A stretch of DNA of 64,000 nt from Saturnia japonica (lineage: Eukaryota; Arthropoda; Insecta; Lepidoptera; Saturniidae): assembly GCA_033032175.1 (NCBI GenBank), contig CM065320.1:10044001-10108000 (forward strand), read 5' to 3'. The notes under the pieces were generated by a model. That model was not told the origin of the DNA and did no database searches. It worked only from the letters and a program-made list of their open reading frames with translations. This document shows, piece after piece, positions 46,101 through 58,100 of the stretch; the stretch's first letter is position 1, and every line of letters begins with the position of its first letter. The position numbers and the translations under genes are program-made.

Positions 46101-49100
46101 TAACATTGAAGATAATAATTATATTCAACTACCCCCGAATGATAATATTCATTCAATTCATTCGCATAATATTACCCCGGTTCAACGCAGTTCAGACATT
46201 CCTGAATCAGACATGCCAAACGTGGATCTATCTCGCTCGCATGCATGTTTCTCACGAGCACGACAGAGAGACTGCGCATGAGTCGGTGCACTCTCAACAT
46301 CATTCGCTTCTGGCTACCGCAATCATTAACGTTAGTCTTGATAGTGAAGGTCGCACACAACAGGTGCGAGCGCTGCTTGATCCAGGTAGCATGACTAACT
46401 TCATTACAATGAGTTGTGTACAGCGAATGAACGCAAAATATAGTAAGTCGAACGTATCTATTACGGGTATAGGCAATACAAATACTTTTAACGTAAAGGG
46501 ATATTTAAAACTTTATTTGAAACCGGATATTAACGAATCATCAATATGCGTTGACATGCTCGTATTACCGCGTATTACATGCGATTTACCGAGCGTTTCG
46601 ATAAATAGTAGATTATTAGAATGTTTTGATATCTTAAAACTCGCCGACCCACAGTATAACATTAGGGGTCCAATAGATATACTGCTGGGTGCCGGAGTAT
46701 GTGCTCGCATTTTTAACGGCAATAAATTAGTTTTTGGGGATAATTTACCTACAGCGTTTGAAACATTGTTCGGGTAGGTTTTAATGGGTGACTTTAATTA
46801 CTGTAATAATGAGCAAGTCTTTCATACGTTGTCATGTACAACTGATATTGACGAGACTTCAAAACGTTTTTGGGAGATTGAGGAAGTGTCTCAAAATCAA
46901 AATAAAATACAACATCCAGACGACATCTATTGCGAAGGTCATTTCAAGCAGACGCATACGCGTACTCGTGACGGTAGGTTTAAGGTGGGACTACCTTTCA
47001 AACAAGGGACTCACACTTTATGTGAAACAAGGACCTCCGTAATTGAAAGGTTGTATTCACTCGAAAGAAAATTAGATTACAAGGAATTTATCCGAGAATA
47101 TGCCAATCTGGGCCACACACAGCCAGTTGATATCTCAACTGCATTACGTTCTTTGAATAGAACTTCATTAGCTGGACCCAAACCTCAACACAACATAGTA
47201 AACATTATTCTCCATTATCAGTTTCGTAATATTATACTTCTTGAAACACCGCCACCTTTAATTATATCTAAATGGCAATCGTTTTGTAATAACTTAAGTT
47301 ATCTTACCAACCTGTCTATTCCGCGACAAGTTCTGTCAAATAAAGTCACATACTTCGATTTACATGGTTTTAGCGATGCATCTGACACTGCTTACGCAGC
47401 ATGTGTTTACATTCGATGCACCCACATCAATGGTAGGGTGACCATTAACCTTTTTATTTCTAAGACACGCGTGGCCCCAATTAAACATAAACTTACAATA
47501 CCAAAACTTGAATTAACAGGTGCCTTATTATTAGCTCGTTTAATGAAACGCGTTTCTGTCAGCCTAAAATCAGAAACGGACCTGTTGAGACATATGTATG
47601 CGTGGAGTGATTCATCCATCGTATTGTACTGGTTACGAACGGAACCACACTTGCTTAAGGTTTTTGAATCTCATCGGGTTAGCGAAATCCAAAATACACT
47701 TTCACCTGAATCCTGGAGGTATGTGCCGTCCGAACTAAATCCTGTTCATTCCGCGTCGCGTGGCATATCACCTAAAGAGCTGGTACACCATGAGCTGTGG
47801 TGGGGTCCAGTATGGGTGACGCGTCACGAATCTTCGTGGCCTCATCCATGTGAACAAATTGAACACGGCTCGTTGCCCGGTTTAAAGAACCAGGGTAAGG
47901 TTACAGCTTCAGCAGTTGAAAATAAATCAAATGAGGAAACTTTCAACAACTTAATATGCAAATTCAGTTCCTTCACTAGGCTTACACGTGTTATGGCTTG
48001 GTGCTTGCGGTTTATAAATAACTGCAAAACCAAAACTAAAACGCATAACCGTCTATCTAGTGAAGAATTAGAAAATAGTTTGTTAACTTTAGTCAAAGTA
48101 GTTCAAGAAAAACATTTTAGAGCTGATATTCATTTTATCAGAGGTAATAAGTTATGCAGCACTGGGTTAAGACGCTTACACCCATTTATTGACGATCATG
48201 GGCTTTTACGAGCAGGAGGTAGACTAGTTAATTCTTCACTTACTTACACAGCTAAGTATCCGTTAATTTTGCCTCATGATTCTCATTTTACCGTCCTCCT
48301 GATAGATTATTATCATTTAAAGTATTTACATGCAGCACCTAATTTGTTAATGTCGGTGCTTAGAGAAAAAATCTGGATTTTATCAGCTAGACGCGTTATA
48401 CGCACCAGAGTTTTTAAATGTTTACGTTGTTTCCGCTTAAAATGTCAACCACCAGAAACCCTTATGGGTAACTTACCTCTCAGTCGCGTTAACCAATCTT
48501 ACAGACCGTTCCTATCTGTTGCAATTGATTTTACTGGATTTTTCAATGTTAAGATTAGCTCGCTTCGGAATGCCAAGATTGTTAAGGCCTATGTATGTGT
48601 CTTCGTATGTTTTACTACAAAATCTGTTCACATAGAATTAGTTAGTAACCTAACTACAGAAGCATTCCTAGCTGCGTTAAAACGGTTTGTAGGGAGACGC
48701 GGACTTCCTAAAGAGGTCCGAACTGATTCGGGAACTAATTTCAAGGGTGCTCACAATGTTCTAAAATATTTTACAAAGGAACTCCGTGGAGATCCTAACT
48801 TGAACCAATATTTATCCGAGCATTTTATTCAGTGGAGTTTCTCACCTCCTCATAGCCCTCATTTTAACGGACTGGTCGAAGCCGCTGTAAAATCATGCAA
48901 GACGCATTTAAAACGAGTTATAGGAGACCGTAACTTAACTTTTGAGGAGCTGACAACCGTATTGGTTCAAATAGAATCTATACTTAATTCGCGGCCACTT
49001 TGCCCTATGTCTAACGACCCTAGTGATCTATCGGTATTAACCCCCGGGCACTTCATTATCGGAGCTCCTCTCGTAGCTGTACCTGAGCTGCCTGCTAATA

Positions 49101-52100
49101 ATCGTTTAACCTTGGTGTCACGTTGGCATTTACTGCAATCGATCGTAACAGACGTGTGGAAGAGATGGAGTCACGAATATCTTCACACATTACAGCAGAG
49201 GAACAAATGGAACTCCTCTAAATATGACATTAAGGTTAACGATTTCGTGTTACTCAAGGAGGATGCGTTACCACCCTTGCAATGGTGCATGGGACGAGTG
49301 GTTAGGGTTTTGCCTGGACAGGACTCGGTCGTTAGAGTAGTTGAAGTAAAAACAGCCAAAGGATTATTCATTCGATCGTTATCTAAGCTCTGTCCTTTGC
49401 CATTTAACAATGAAGCAGATTAATTTCATGCAGTCACGTGCATACATTTTTATTTTTAAGTTTATTGTCATTGTTTTTATTGTTATGCCTAATTTTAGCA
49501 ATTTATCTTTTTTATACAGTCCACTTATTACATCTAAGAAAACTATTTAATCATTTGTAATTTTACCAGCATCTGACTATTATTTAAAAAGGGGTCACCC
49601 CCTTTTGGGGCGGGGTATGTTAAGTCAAAGTCTGAATAAAACGGAACAAAACGTACACGTTTCGATATGGGCCAATTTGATTGGTGGATCGCAATTGCCA
49701 ACCATTTTGGTGCTCCTTTCACCCCCCTACACTTACTATTCCAACCGTCTCTTCTCGCGCGCGCGCACCGGCACGAACACCGTTGCCGACAAAAATTTAA
49801 GAAAAATACAAAAAACTGTGAATCTGGTGGAATCCAAGTATCCCGACCCTGACCTCATCAAAACTGGTGAGTAATTGTGATATATCCAACATCCACTCTA
49901 CAGAAGAACGCAGCCAAATAACCTAATGTTGTGTTCCTGCGGTGTGTAGGGTTTCCAGAGCTCCGTGGGGTAGGGGGGATTCAAAGTCGGCAAGGCACTA
50001 GTGATTCCTATGGTATTAGAGGCGTCCATAGGCTACGGTAGCCGCCCACCATAAGGTGGTCCATATGCTTGTGTGCCACCTTTGTAGTAAACATAAAAAA
50101 ATATCCTAGGTGTGAGAAAGAGTAAGTATTTTTACAAGACAATTTTTAACAAAAAATAAGACGATTTTGGGGAGTTTCGCGGTTTATCTTCGAATTCGAA
50201 GGAGCAATACCAATGAAATTAAAATAGGAACCACCCTTGAGGTATCATCCCCTTTCCAACGAAAAAATAATAATTTAATCGGTTCACAAACAAAGAAGTT
50301 ATGGAGGAACATCTATAACGAAAATACAATCGAATTGAGAACACTCCTGCTTTTCGAAGTCTGTTAAAGAGAAAGCTAAGTAAACCAACGTTTTTCGTTT
50401 TTTCTTAAATGTAACTTGACGAGAATTAGCTTATTATGCATACCCTAACAGATACAATATCTTTTTTTTATCATGTTAATGTAAATCTTGTAAGGTGAGA
50501 TGACTTAAACCTCCAAATACAGTGCTTTAAATGCTTTGAACCTACATAAAAACCAGCTTCTCTGTTAATCAGTATGTTTGTATGTGAGCATTTTTAGTTC
50601 AGTCTTATAGATATTACAATAATTTTCTTATTATCATTTTTTTGTTAAAGATTTTAGAAATCTCAGATGCCCTTGTTTGTGGTCAAGACAAATATTAAAA
50701 TAGAAAACCAAAATTTTTGCCGTATACTTACTTAGTGTTAATATTTTTAAGTCTAATTCAAAGTTTATGCGCATTAACTTCAAAGGCACTAAGAAACAAT
50801 CATAATTTATTATTACCTTTTCTAAAACACCCCACACACGCGGGTAGAAGTCACTTGGTACGCGATTAAGAGCACCGTCTAATCTGCGTCGACGCAGCCA
50901 CTGACCTTGACGGTCGGGCTCCACTATAGGCGCTATAATAAAAGAATATATAAAAACCCCTAAAGCGTGGTAGAAACACTGATACATTTTTGAATTATCG
51001 TTACAGATTTAGTGTAGTTGCCAAAAACACACCTGATCTTAAGTGAGGTTATGGTCCAAGATGTTAGCACGCTAAGCCTAGTGGAAGACTGCCGGAAGAC
51101 ACCTATAGGCAGATTTTTCTTAGGCAGACATTAGAATAAGCCCTACCGCAATGCTAAGGTTTCATCACATTGTGGAAAACATTAAAAACCGAAATCTCCG
51201 TACACGATATCCCCGAGCCATCATTGCTTCAATGGACTTTTATCTTATTCTCAGGAGTAAGAACCTATTAATGACTCGCCTCAGTTAGGATTACTTACTT
51301 TCTGAGGTTGGTTATCATCATCATCATTATATTAATACTGAAGCAAAAACTTTCTATCCCTTTTTAAGCGTATTGATTTGGCATGGTTAAAGTTTATATG
51401 GAGAAGGAGTGCAGAAAGCTAAAAATTATCTATAATATCTGTTACTAATTTATTAAATAAATTAATACTGCGAATCATAAACTGATCAGTGCCATAGAAC
51501 TTAGACCCCCCAAAATATTAACATTGTTACTCAATGAAAAGTGACATAATATTCATTGTTTTGGTGCATACTGCAGATGTCAAACAGAAAACAGTCTATG
51601 ATTAAAAAATCGCTGGTCGAATTTCCATCATTGGGCGACGGCTAATACAAATAACTAGACACTGAAGTAATCGTCATGCGGACTGCATGATTGAAAAAAA
51701 AACTTTACAATATTGTACCTTGTAAATATTACATTACAATATCCATTATCAAAAATATTAACTGCTTTTAGACACGTAAATTTTTAATTACCAACCAGCT
51801 GACCCGGTAGACATTGTTGTGTCCTTTCCGATAGAAACAATATTGAATCCACAAGTTAAATTATGTTTCTCACACGTCAGACGTCTCAATTATGCGTGTT
51901 TATATTATAAACAAAAAATATGATAGTGCAGCCTGATATTCACATGCACACAGTCCAAGTTACTTGTGTAAGTATAAATATTTTCTTTTTTCTGTATTCA
52001 ATCAGTATAATCACATTTTAGTATAATAATAACCATTAATATATAATAACTACTTGTTAAATAAATAAAATATTTTATTTTATGCTCACTTTCATCAACA

Positions 52101-55100
52101 CCACTTTGAAGAGATTGCCCCTCGAGAATAATTTGAGATTTCTTTCCATATCGATTTGATTTATTACTCACAATCGAGAAGTTTCCACGTCCAACTGCAA
52201 ACGAAGGTTTTACCTCTGTCAAACAAGTGATATTCTTTTTGTATGTAAACAAAATAAAATAAACAACTCATACTGTAACACTGGCCGATAAGATCAATGG
52301 CTAATGTTAGTTTAGAAATAATTTATACAAATGTACATAGACTTCAAATAATTTTTGAGCCCGGCCTTATGTGTGCGTGAGCTAATAAACATGCCGCTTT
52401 TATTTGTATGACATTGACGCGTCCCGTATTAGTGTATTATCTATGGTGACGCGGCAGCTGTCTTCCGATAAACACGTGTTTTTGTCCCATTATTTTATAA
52501 ACGGTAATAAAAATGTCCGGTTCGTGAAGGAGAAAATATTTCACCTAACCAGTGGTTGTGCTTTATAATGCGTCATATCAAATGATCAAAATATTAAAAC
52601 ACTAAATTTTAAAGGATAGATACATATATATTTTGCAATGGGTGACAGAAGAAAAATCCATCAATATGGTATAAAAATTCTTCATCTACCACCATCATCC
52701 TAAATCCTGTGGAAAATATTTAGGAAATTTATAAATATTTTTTTCTTTACATAACATTGAACAAGACATGACGGAAATAATGACATTAATACATAGTTCA
52801 TTGTTTGTTATTTCTAGTGGGAGTGATATGGAATAATGTGTTCAATAAACGTGCAATTACCTTATTAAGCTGTTGATTTATTTTAAATTTGAACAAATAA
52901 GATGCAAAAATTTTCGACTTAGTAAAATAAAGTTTCGAAAGTAAAATAGCTAATAGAATTGTCTTGTGTATTTGACTGTACCTCTTGACACTCACACGTA
53001 GTTTACTGTATCTTTTCACTCTTTACGAACACATTGGGCCAGGCGCACAAATAAATTGAACTGTTTATAAAACATTTATTGACCCTCAAATGCATAGGGA
53101 TGTATTTCTATACCCATAAGTATTTTTATAAGACTAAAAACCTTTATTTATTACCCTTTTTACTATTCACTTCAATTTTTTCATGAAAATAAAAATCATG
53201 CATCTAAAATCTAAGGGTTAATTACAATTCACATATACATATTTTTTAGCTATCAACTATTTTATTATTATTATTTCAAGATAATTTTTATAGTTATAAA
53301 TCGGATCCTCAGGATTTTTTTTTAAATTAAGGACAGGTTTTCTCATAATATACACGTACTCGACATTTAATGTGAATGTAAGGACAAACAAAACACAAGG
53401 GTGTGTAATTTTTTTACACATAAATTAATGATATTTATAATGGACGTTAATCACAAAGGACAGTATAGACAGGTATGAATATCATGTTTCATAAACGATA
53501 ACTCGCCTTTATTTTTGTCTATTTTCCCCTTTATTAGAAATGGAGAGTTCGCTGCAAATGAAATTCATACATAATATATTAATCAATATAATAATATCAA
53601 CAAAATATGCAATGATATATTGTTTTTGCGAAATACAAGTCTCCCATTAGCTTAGACAATATCTTTACTGAATAGTTTTAATAACAATGTGTCAACAAAT
53701 TACTTTAACAAGATAAACTGGACTAAAGCCAAAATTCAAACTAATTTATCCTAATCTTCAAGCTTGTAAGTCAACATAAGTAGGTGAAATGACTCAAAGG
53801 AATAATAAAGTAAATTGCAATATAATGTGTAAGTAGTGTTGCTAATATTTTTTACAGTCAACTATAGCATTTTCATACTAATCCATGTAAAGTATACCAT
53901 TTTGAGGAAAAAAATCTGTATTTTTGTTGCTTATTTATTTTTATAGAAACTAATTATGTATTACATATCTTGCAATTTTTTTTTGTCTATAAAAAAGTGA
54001 AAAAGTTTATGGATTTATCGAACAGCAATTAAATATTTTTACAAAGTATATATTATATTATTTTTCCTAGCCCCTCAATACAGTATAGTACTAACTAATA
54101 AAGTACGATTTACAACCCTATGTCTAAGGCACTTACCACTATTTATAGCAAACTCTTTTCCACTAAGAATATGATAAAGAAGATTCTTCATTTCAAAAGG
54201 CGATAAATTCAGCAAGTGCTCTGATGCCTCCTCACCATCACAGGACAGTGTTCTGGATAATTCTGTTGCCATAACCTAATGAATATAATTAAGACACTTT
54301 TTATGATGATACATAATAATGTAATGCATTTTATAGCTAGTTTATCGATGAAGGTTATAGGTTATATAACTTTACGTTTCGACCCTTAAAAGTGGGGCAG
54401 TAACTCCGAATATCAAACAAGCTACCTACACAGCGGGCTACACATGACTGCGTTGGAAGCGGCGCGGCAGAGGGTTTATCGAATACATTATGGAAAATGG
54501 AGGGTAGAGGTAAGGAAAACCATCCTATATGGGAGGATAAGTTGAAAATGTGTCCATTTGTATTCAGCAACTTATAATTTAAAAACCCACCAAAATGGCG
54601 CTAATGCAACACAACTTTTTCGTGATTTTATAGATTTTACTGTTGTAAAAATAATTGATAAATGTTTGTGAAGTGAAAAGTTGTCCAAGTGAACGAAAAT
54701 AAAAAATTACTTTTGTCTTTAAAAAAAAGGCACTTGCTACCGTGACGCCACCTTATTTTGATACTTTTAATACATAGAGATGGTACTACTTGTTTTTACC
54801 CTTCATAGAAAAAGAATGTGTAGGTCACAGCTAGTAATAAAATATATATACAAGATAAGTTTTCTGCTGTATCAGATCGACCGATCACTTGATAAAATAT
54901 ATGCAATAAAAAAGAACAAAAAGTGGTATAAATTTATCATGCAATAATTTTCACAGCATGGGACCATAAAATGTGACAACATTGATTTACAAACCTGTAT
55001 AATAAGTCCAACCCTCAGCCGTAGCATTTCTAAAAACAATTGTGGCTCAGTGCGTATAAACATAGCCAAATACACTAGGAGCTCTTGTGTTAACATTGCT

Positions 55101-58100
55101 GTACTTTCATCGTCGCCATATGCCTGTCAACGTAAAAAACCATCTCAACATAAACATATAACTTTAATGACACATACATTTTTTTTTTACGCTTGTAATT
55201 AATAATTATAAATAAATTAGCTGTTTAAATCCCTTAAGCAAAACATCTTAAAGGTTTATAATTTGCATAATATTAATTATATTGTAAATGTTTTATACCT
55301 TGTAAAATGTAGCTCGGGTCGTATGACAGCTGTCAGTATGACTACACTAGGGATGTGCTAGTGTAAAGAGTATATTATTGAGAATCAGTTACTTCCTTAA
55401 CAAAAATAAAAACCATAATGCTCTAATATATTAATTTTTTGTAATGTTAATTTATTAATATTATTATTTTAATTGCAATGTAATGTTATAATTACTCTGA
55501 AGAATATATTCAAATAAAACAAGGACTGTATAGTATTATTGCGTGCAGCATAGCCTAATCTACCTGTTGCGGACAGCGAGCGGGGCGAGTGAATAACGAT
55601 AGTGTAATAGTATAAAATGAACAAGTAAATGAAATAATACGTGTTAGGAATAAGTTATAAATACGTGTTAGGAATAGATATAATAATATGAACTGAATAT
55701 GTGTGAATATGTGTATTTTAAAACGATTAGAATAAGAATATAGCTAGTTGTAAGTTTAAATGTATAAATTTCACTAGTTGTAAGGATGAACCATGCCAGA
55801 CTCGGAACATCTGGCATGGTGACTCATGGTACTGCCGAGAGCGCGCACACAGGGCGTGCGCGCTCATTGGCTGAGCGACGCCCCGCACGGAATCCATCGC
55901 ACTACCGGTTGCGAGGCAAAGGGCGAGGTTAAATATAGCGGAGAGGGCGGCAGTACTGCGATCAGTTCGAGAAACACCACAACACCAGCAACAGCAAGCA
56001 GCGAATCTACAAGCAAACTACAGTCAAGAACGTTATTAAGAAACCACATTGTTACTACAAACGATCAGTTCGAGAAACACTACAACAACAGCAAGCAGCG
56101 AGTCTGCGATCAGTTCGAGAAACACCACAACACCAGCAACAGTTAGCAGCGAATCTACAAGCAAACTACAGTCAAGAACGTTATTAAGAAACCACATTGT
56201 TACTACGAACTACTGTAACTTTGTAAGAAACAAGAATAAAACAAGCGCTATTAATTTAGCACACATTAAAATATTGTGGACGTCTTTTATTCACAATATT
56301 ATCTGGTCCTTCGGAAGCCGGATCGCAAGAAAAAAGAACAGAACATTTCGCCGATCTACAACAACGCTTGAAGAAGAAACGACGTGTTATCAAGACATCT
56401 GTATCCACGAACGGCGTACCCAGATCAATGGTTGTTACGAGAAGCCAGGGAGACGCAATGGAATCACAAAACAGAAATAACACAGTCCGAGTATTCGAAG
56501 AATCGCCGCTATCGCCAGACACACAGAGGGCTGAGGGCACACCCCGACCGGAGGGAACACCCTCTGTACCTGTTACTCGCACTGACGTCAGAACAGGCCA
56601 CGTTTCCCCGCCACGCTCACACAGATCGACGACGAGTGCGACTATGCGATCACGCCTCGCCGAGCTACAAGCGGAAGAGAAACTAGCCGCAATTCGCCGT
56701 GAAGAACTCCGTATGGAGGCGGAATTAATAAAGAAACGCCTCGCCGTGGAGTTAACGTCGATACGGGATGAAGCAGAGGACATACGTGAGCAAACGAACG
56801 AGGAGCCAGATGAACGTATTCACCGAGTGGATGACTGGCTCCGCTCACAGCCCGAAGCTACACGGGGGGAGCAATTACCGTGTACCCGTAACGACGCGCG
56901 GCAACAAGACGAACGCAGGCCTGAACGACGTGCCCGTTCGCAATCACCGTCGCAATCGAGCAGTGATATTAAACAGCTCGCCGCGATACTAGAAAAGATG
57001 ACGCATACTCATCCACCGCCACGCCAAGCCGCCGACTTACCTGTATTCACTGGAGTGATCAACGAGTGGCTGCCATTCAAAGCAGCTATGAGGGACTCCA
57101 CGCAGCTGTATCGTTTCTCGCCGATAGAAAACATAGCGCGCCTACGTAACAGCCTGCATGGGGACGCCCGCGACGCAGTGGCAGCGCTACTACACACCGC
57201 GAACAATCCAGATGAAATCATGCGGACACTGGAACAATGTTTTGGCAGGCCGGAAGTAATTATAGACAAGGCGCTGGATGATATGCGGAAATTACCACGA
57301 CCGGGAGCTACCGCAAGCGAACTGAACGCGTTCGCAGTAAAATTACAGAACATCGTCTGTGTTTTACTAAATCACGACAAGCGGAGTTACCTGTACAACC
57401 CGATGCTGGCTCGGGAAGTATTAGAAAAACTTAGCCCACACCTGAAGTCCCGGTGGTGCGACTATGCGGAAGAGAACGACGGAACAACGGATCCAGAGGT
57501 CGTTGTATTATCACGCTTCCTAATGCGTGAAGCGAGCCGTGTGTTAAAACACACATATGCGCCCGCCACCGCTTCGACAGCGACCTCTAGACGCGAAGTA
57601 TTGAAGCCTGCCGCACCGCAAGTCGCCGCCAGAAAGAGACAGAACGTCTTTGCTACGGTGGACACAGAAACCGAACATCTGTGTCCTAGCTGCGATAAGC
57701 CCCATCCGTTGTCTCGGTGCCCGCAATACAAGGCACTGAACGTCGAGCAACGGTGGGAGCTAGTGAAGAGCAAAGGCGTCTGTTTCAAATGTATTGACAA
57801 ACGCCATCGTCGTGTGTACTGCAAAGGAAAGCCGTGCGGTATTAACTCCTGTCGTCGTCCGCATCACTCGTCGCTTCACAACGACAGACCAAGCGATAGC
57901 GAAGAGCAAACTCAGAACAACGTGACACCGTCAACGAGCGAGACGGTAATGGCTGTCGCAACAACTATAGAACCGAAACAGATTATACTAAAAATCTGTC
58001 CGGTGACTATATCGGGCCCCAAAGGAGCGGTGAACACGTACGCTCTGTTGGACGAGGGCTCGACTATATCGCTAATCGACGAGGACTTGGCCAAGGACAT

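Larger units (their letters stand above)
44479..49891 (+). mobile_element. BEL/Pao retrotransposon 1, deleted in RT
   Basis: 5,413 bp with 274-bp LTRs and an exact 5-bp target duplication TCCAC (44474-44478 and 49892-49896). I found one difference between the LTRs (44740 T against 49879 G), so insertion is recent. Primer-binding-like TGGTCCTAATCG starts at 44757. A G-rich purine tract (TTTTGGGGCGGGG) precedes the 3' LTR. Contents: gag with DUF1759-type region and zinc knuckles, protease-like region, a stump of RT, RNase H, and full integrase. The RT catalytic core is missing. It lies antisense in a PHKA intron. Confidence 0.95.
55565..56298 (+). repeat. BEL/Pao 2 5' LTR
   Basis: 734 bp, TGTTGCGGACAGCGAG to ...TTTTATTCACAATA (ends TA, not the usual CA). 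Holds two perfect hairpins (55791-55819, 55839-55865) and internal tandem copies of GATCAGTTCGAGAAACAC at 55960, 56063 and 56108. Confidence 0.93.

Noticed and set aside
55826..56480. Open frames in the BEL/Pao 2 LTR (repeated at 60633-61173)
   Set aside because: Arise from the internal Asn/Thr/Ser-coding tandem repeats in untranslated LTR sequence.
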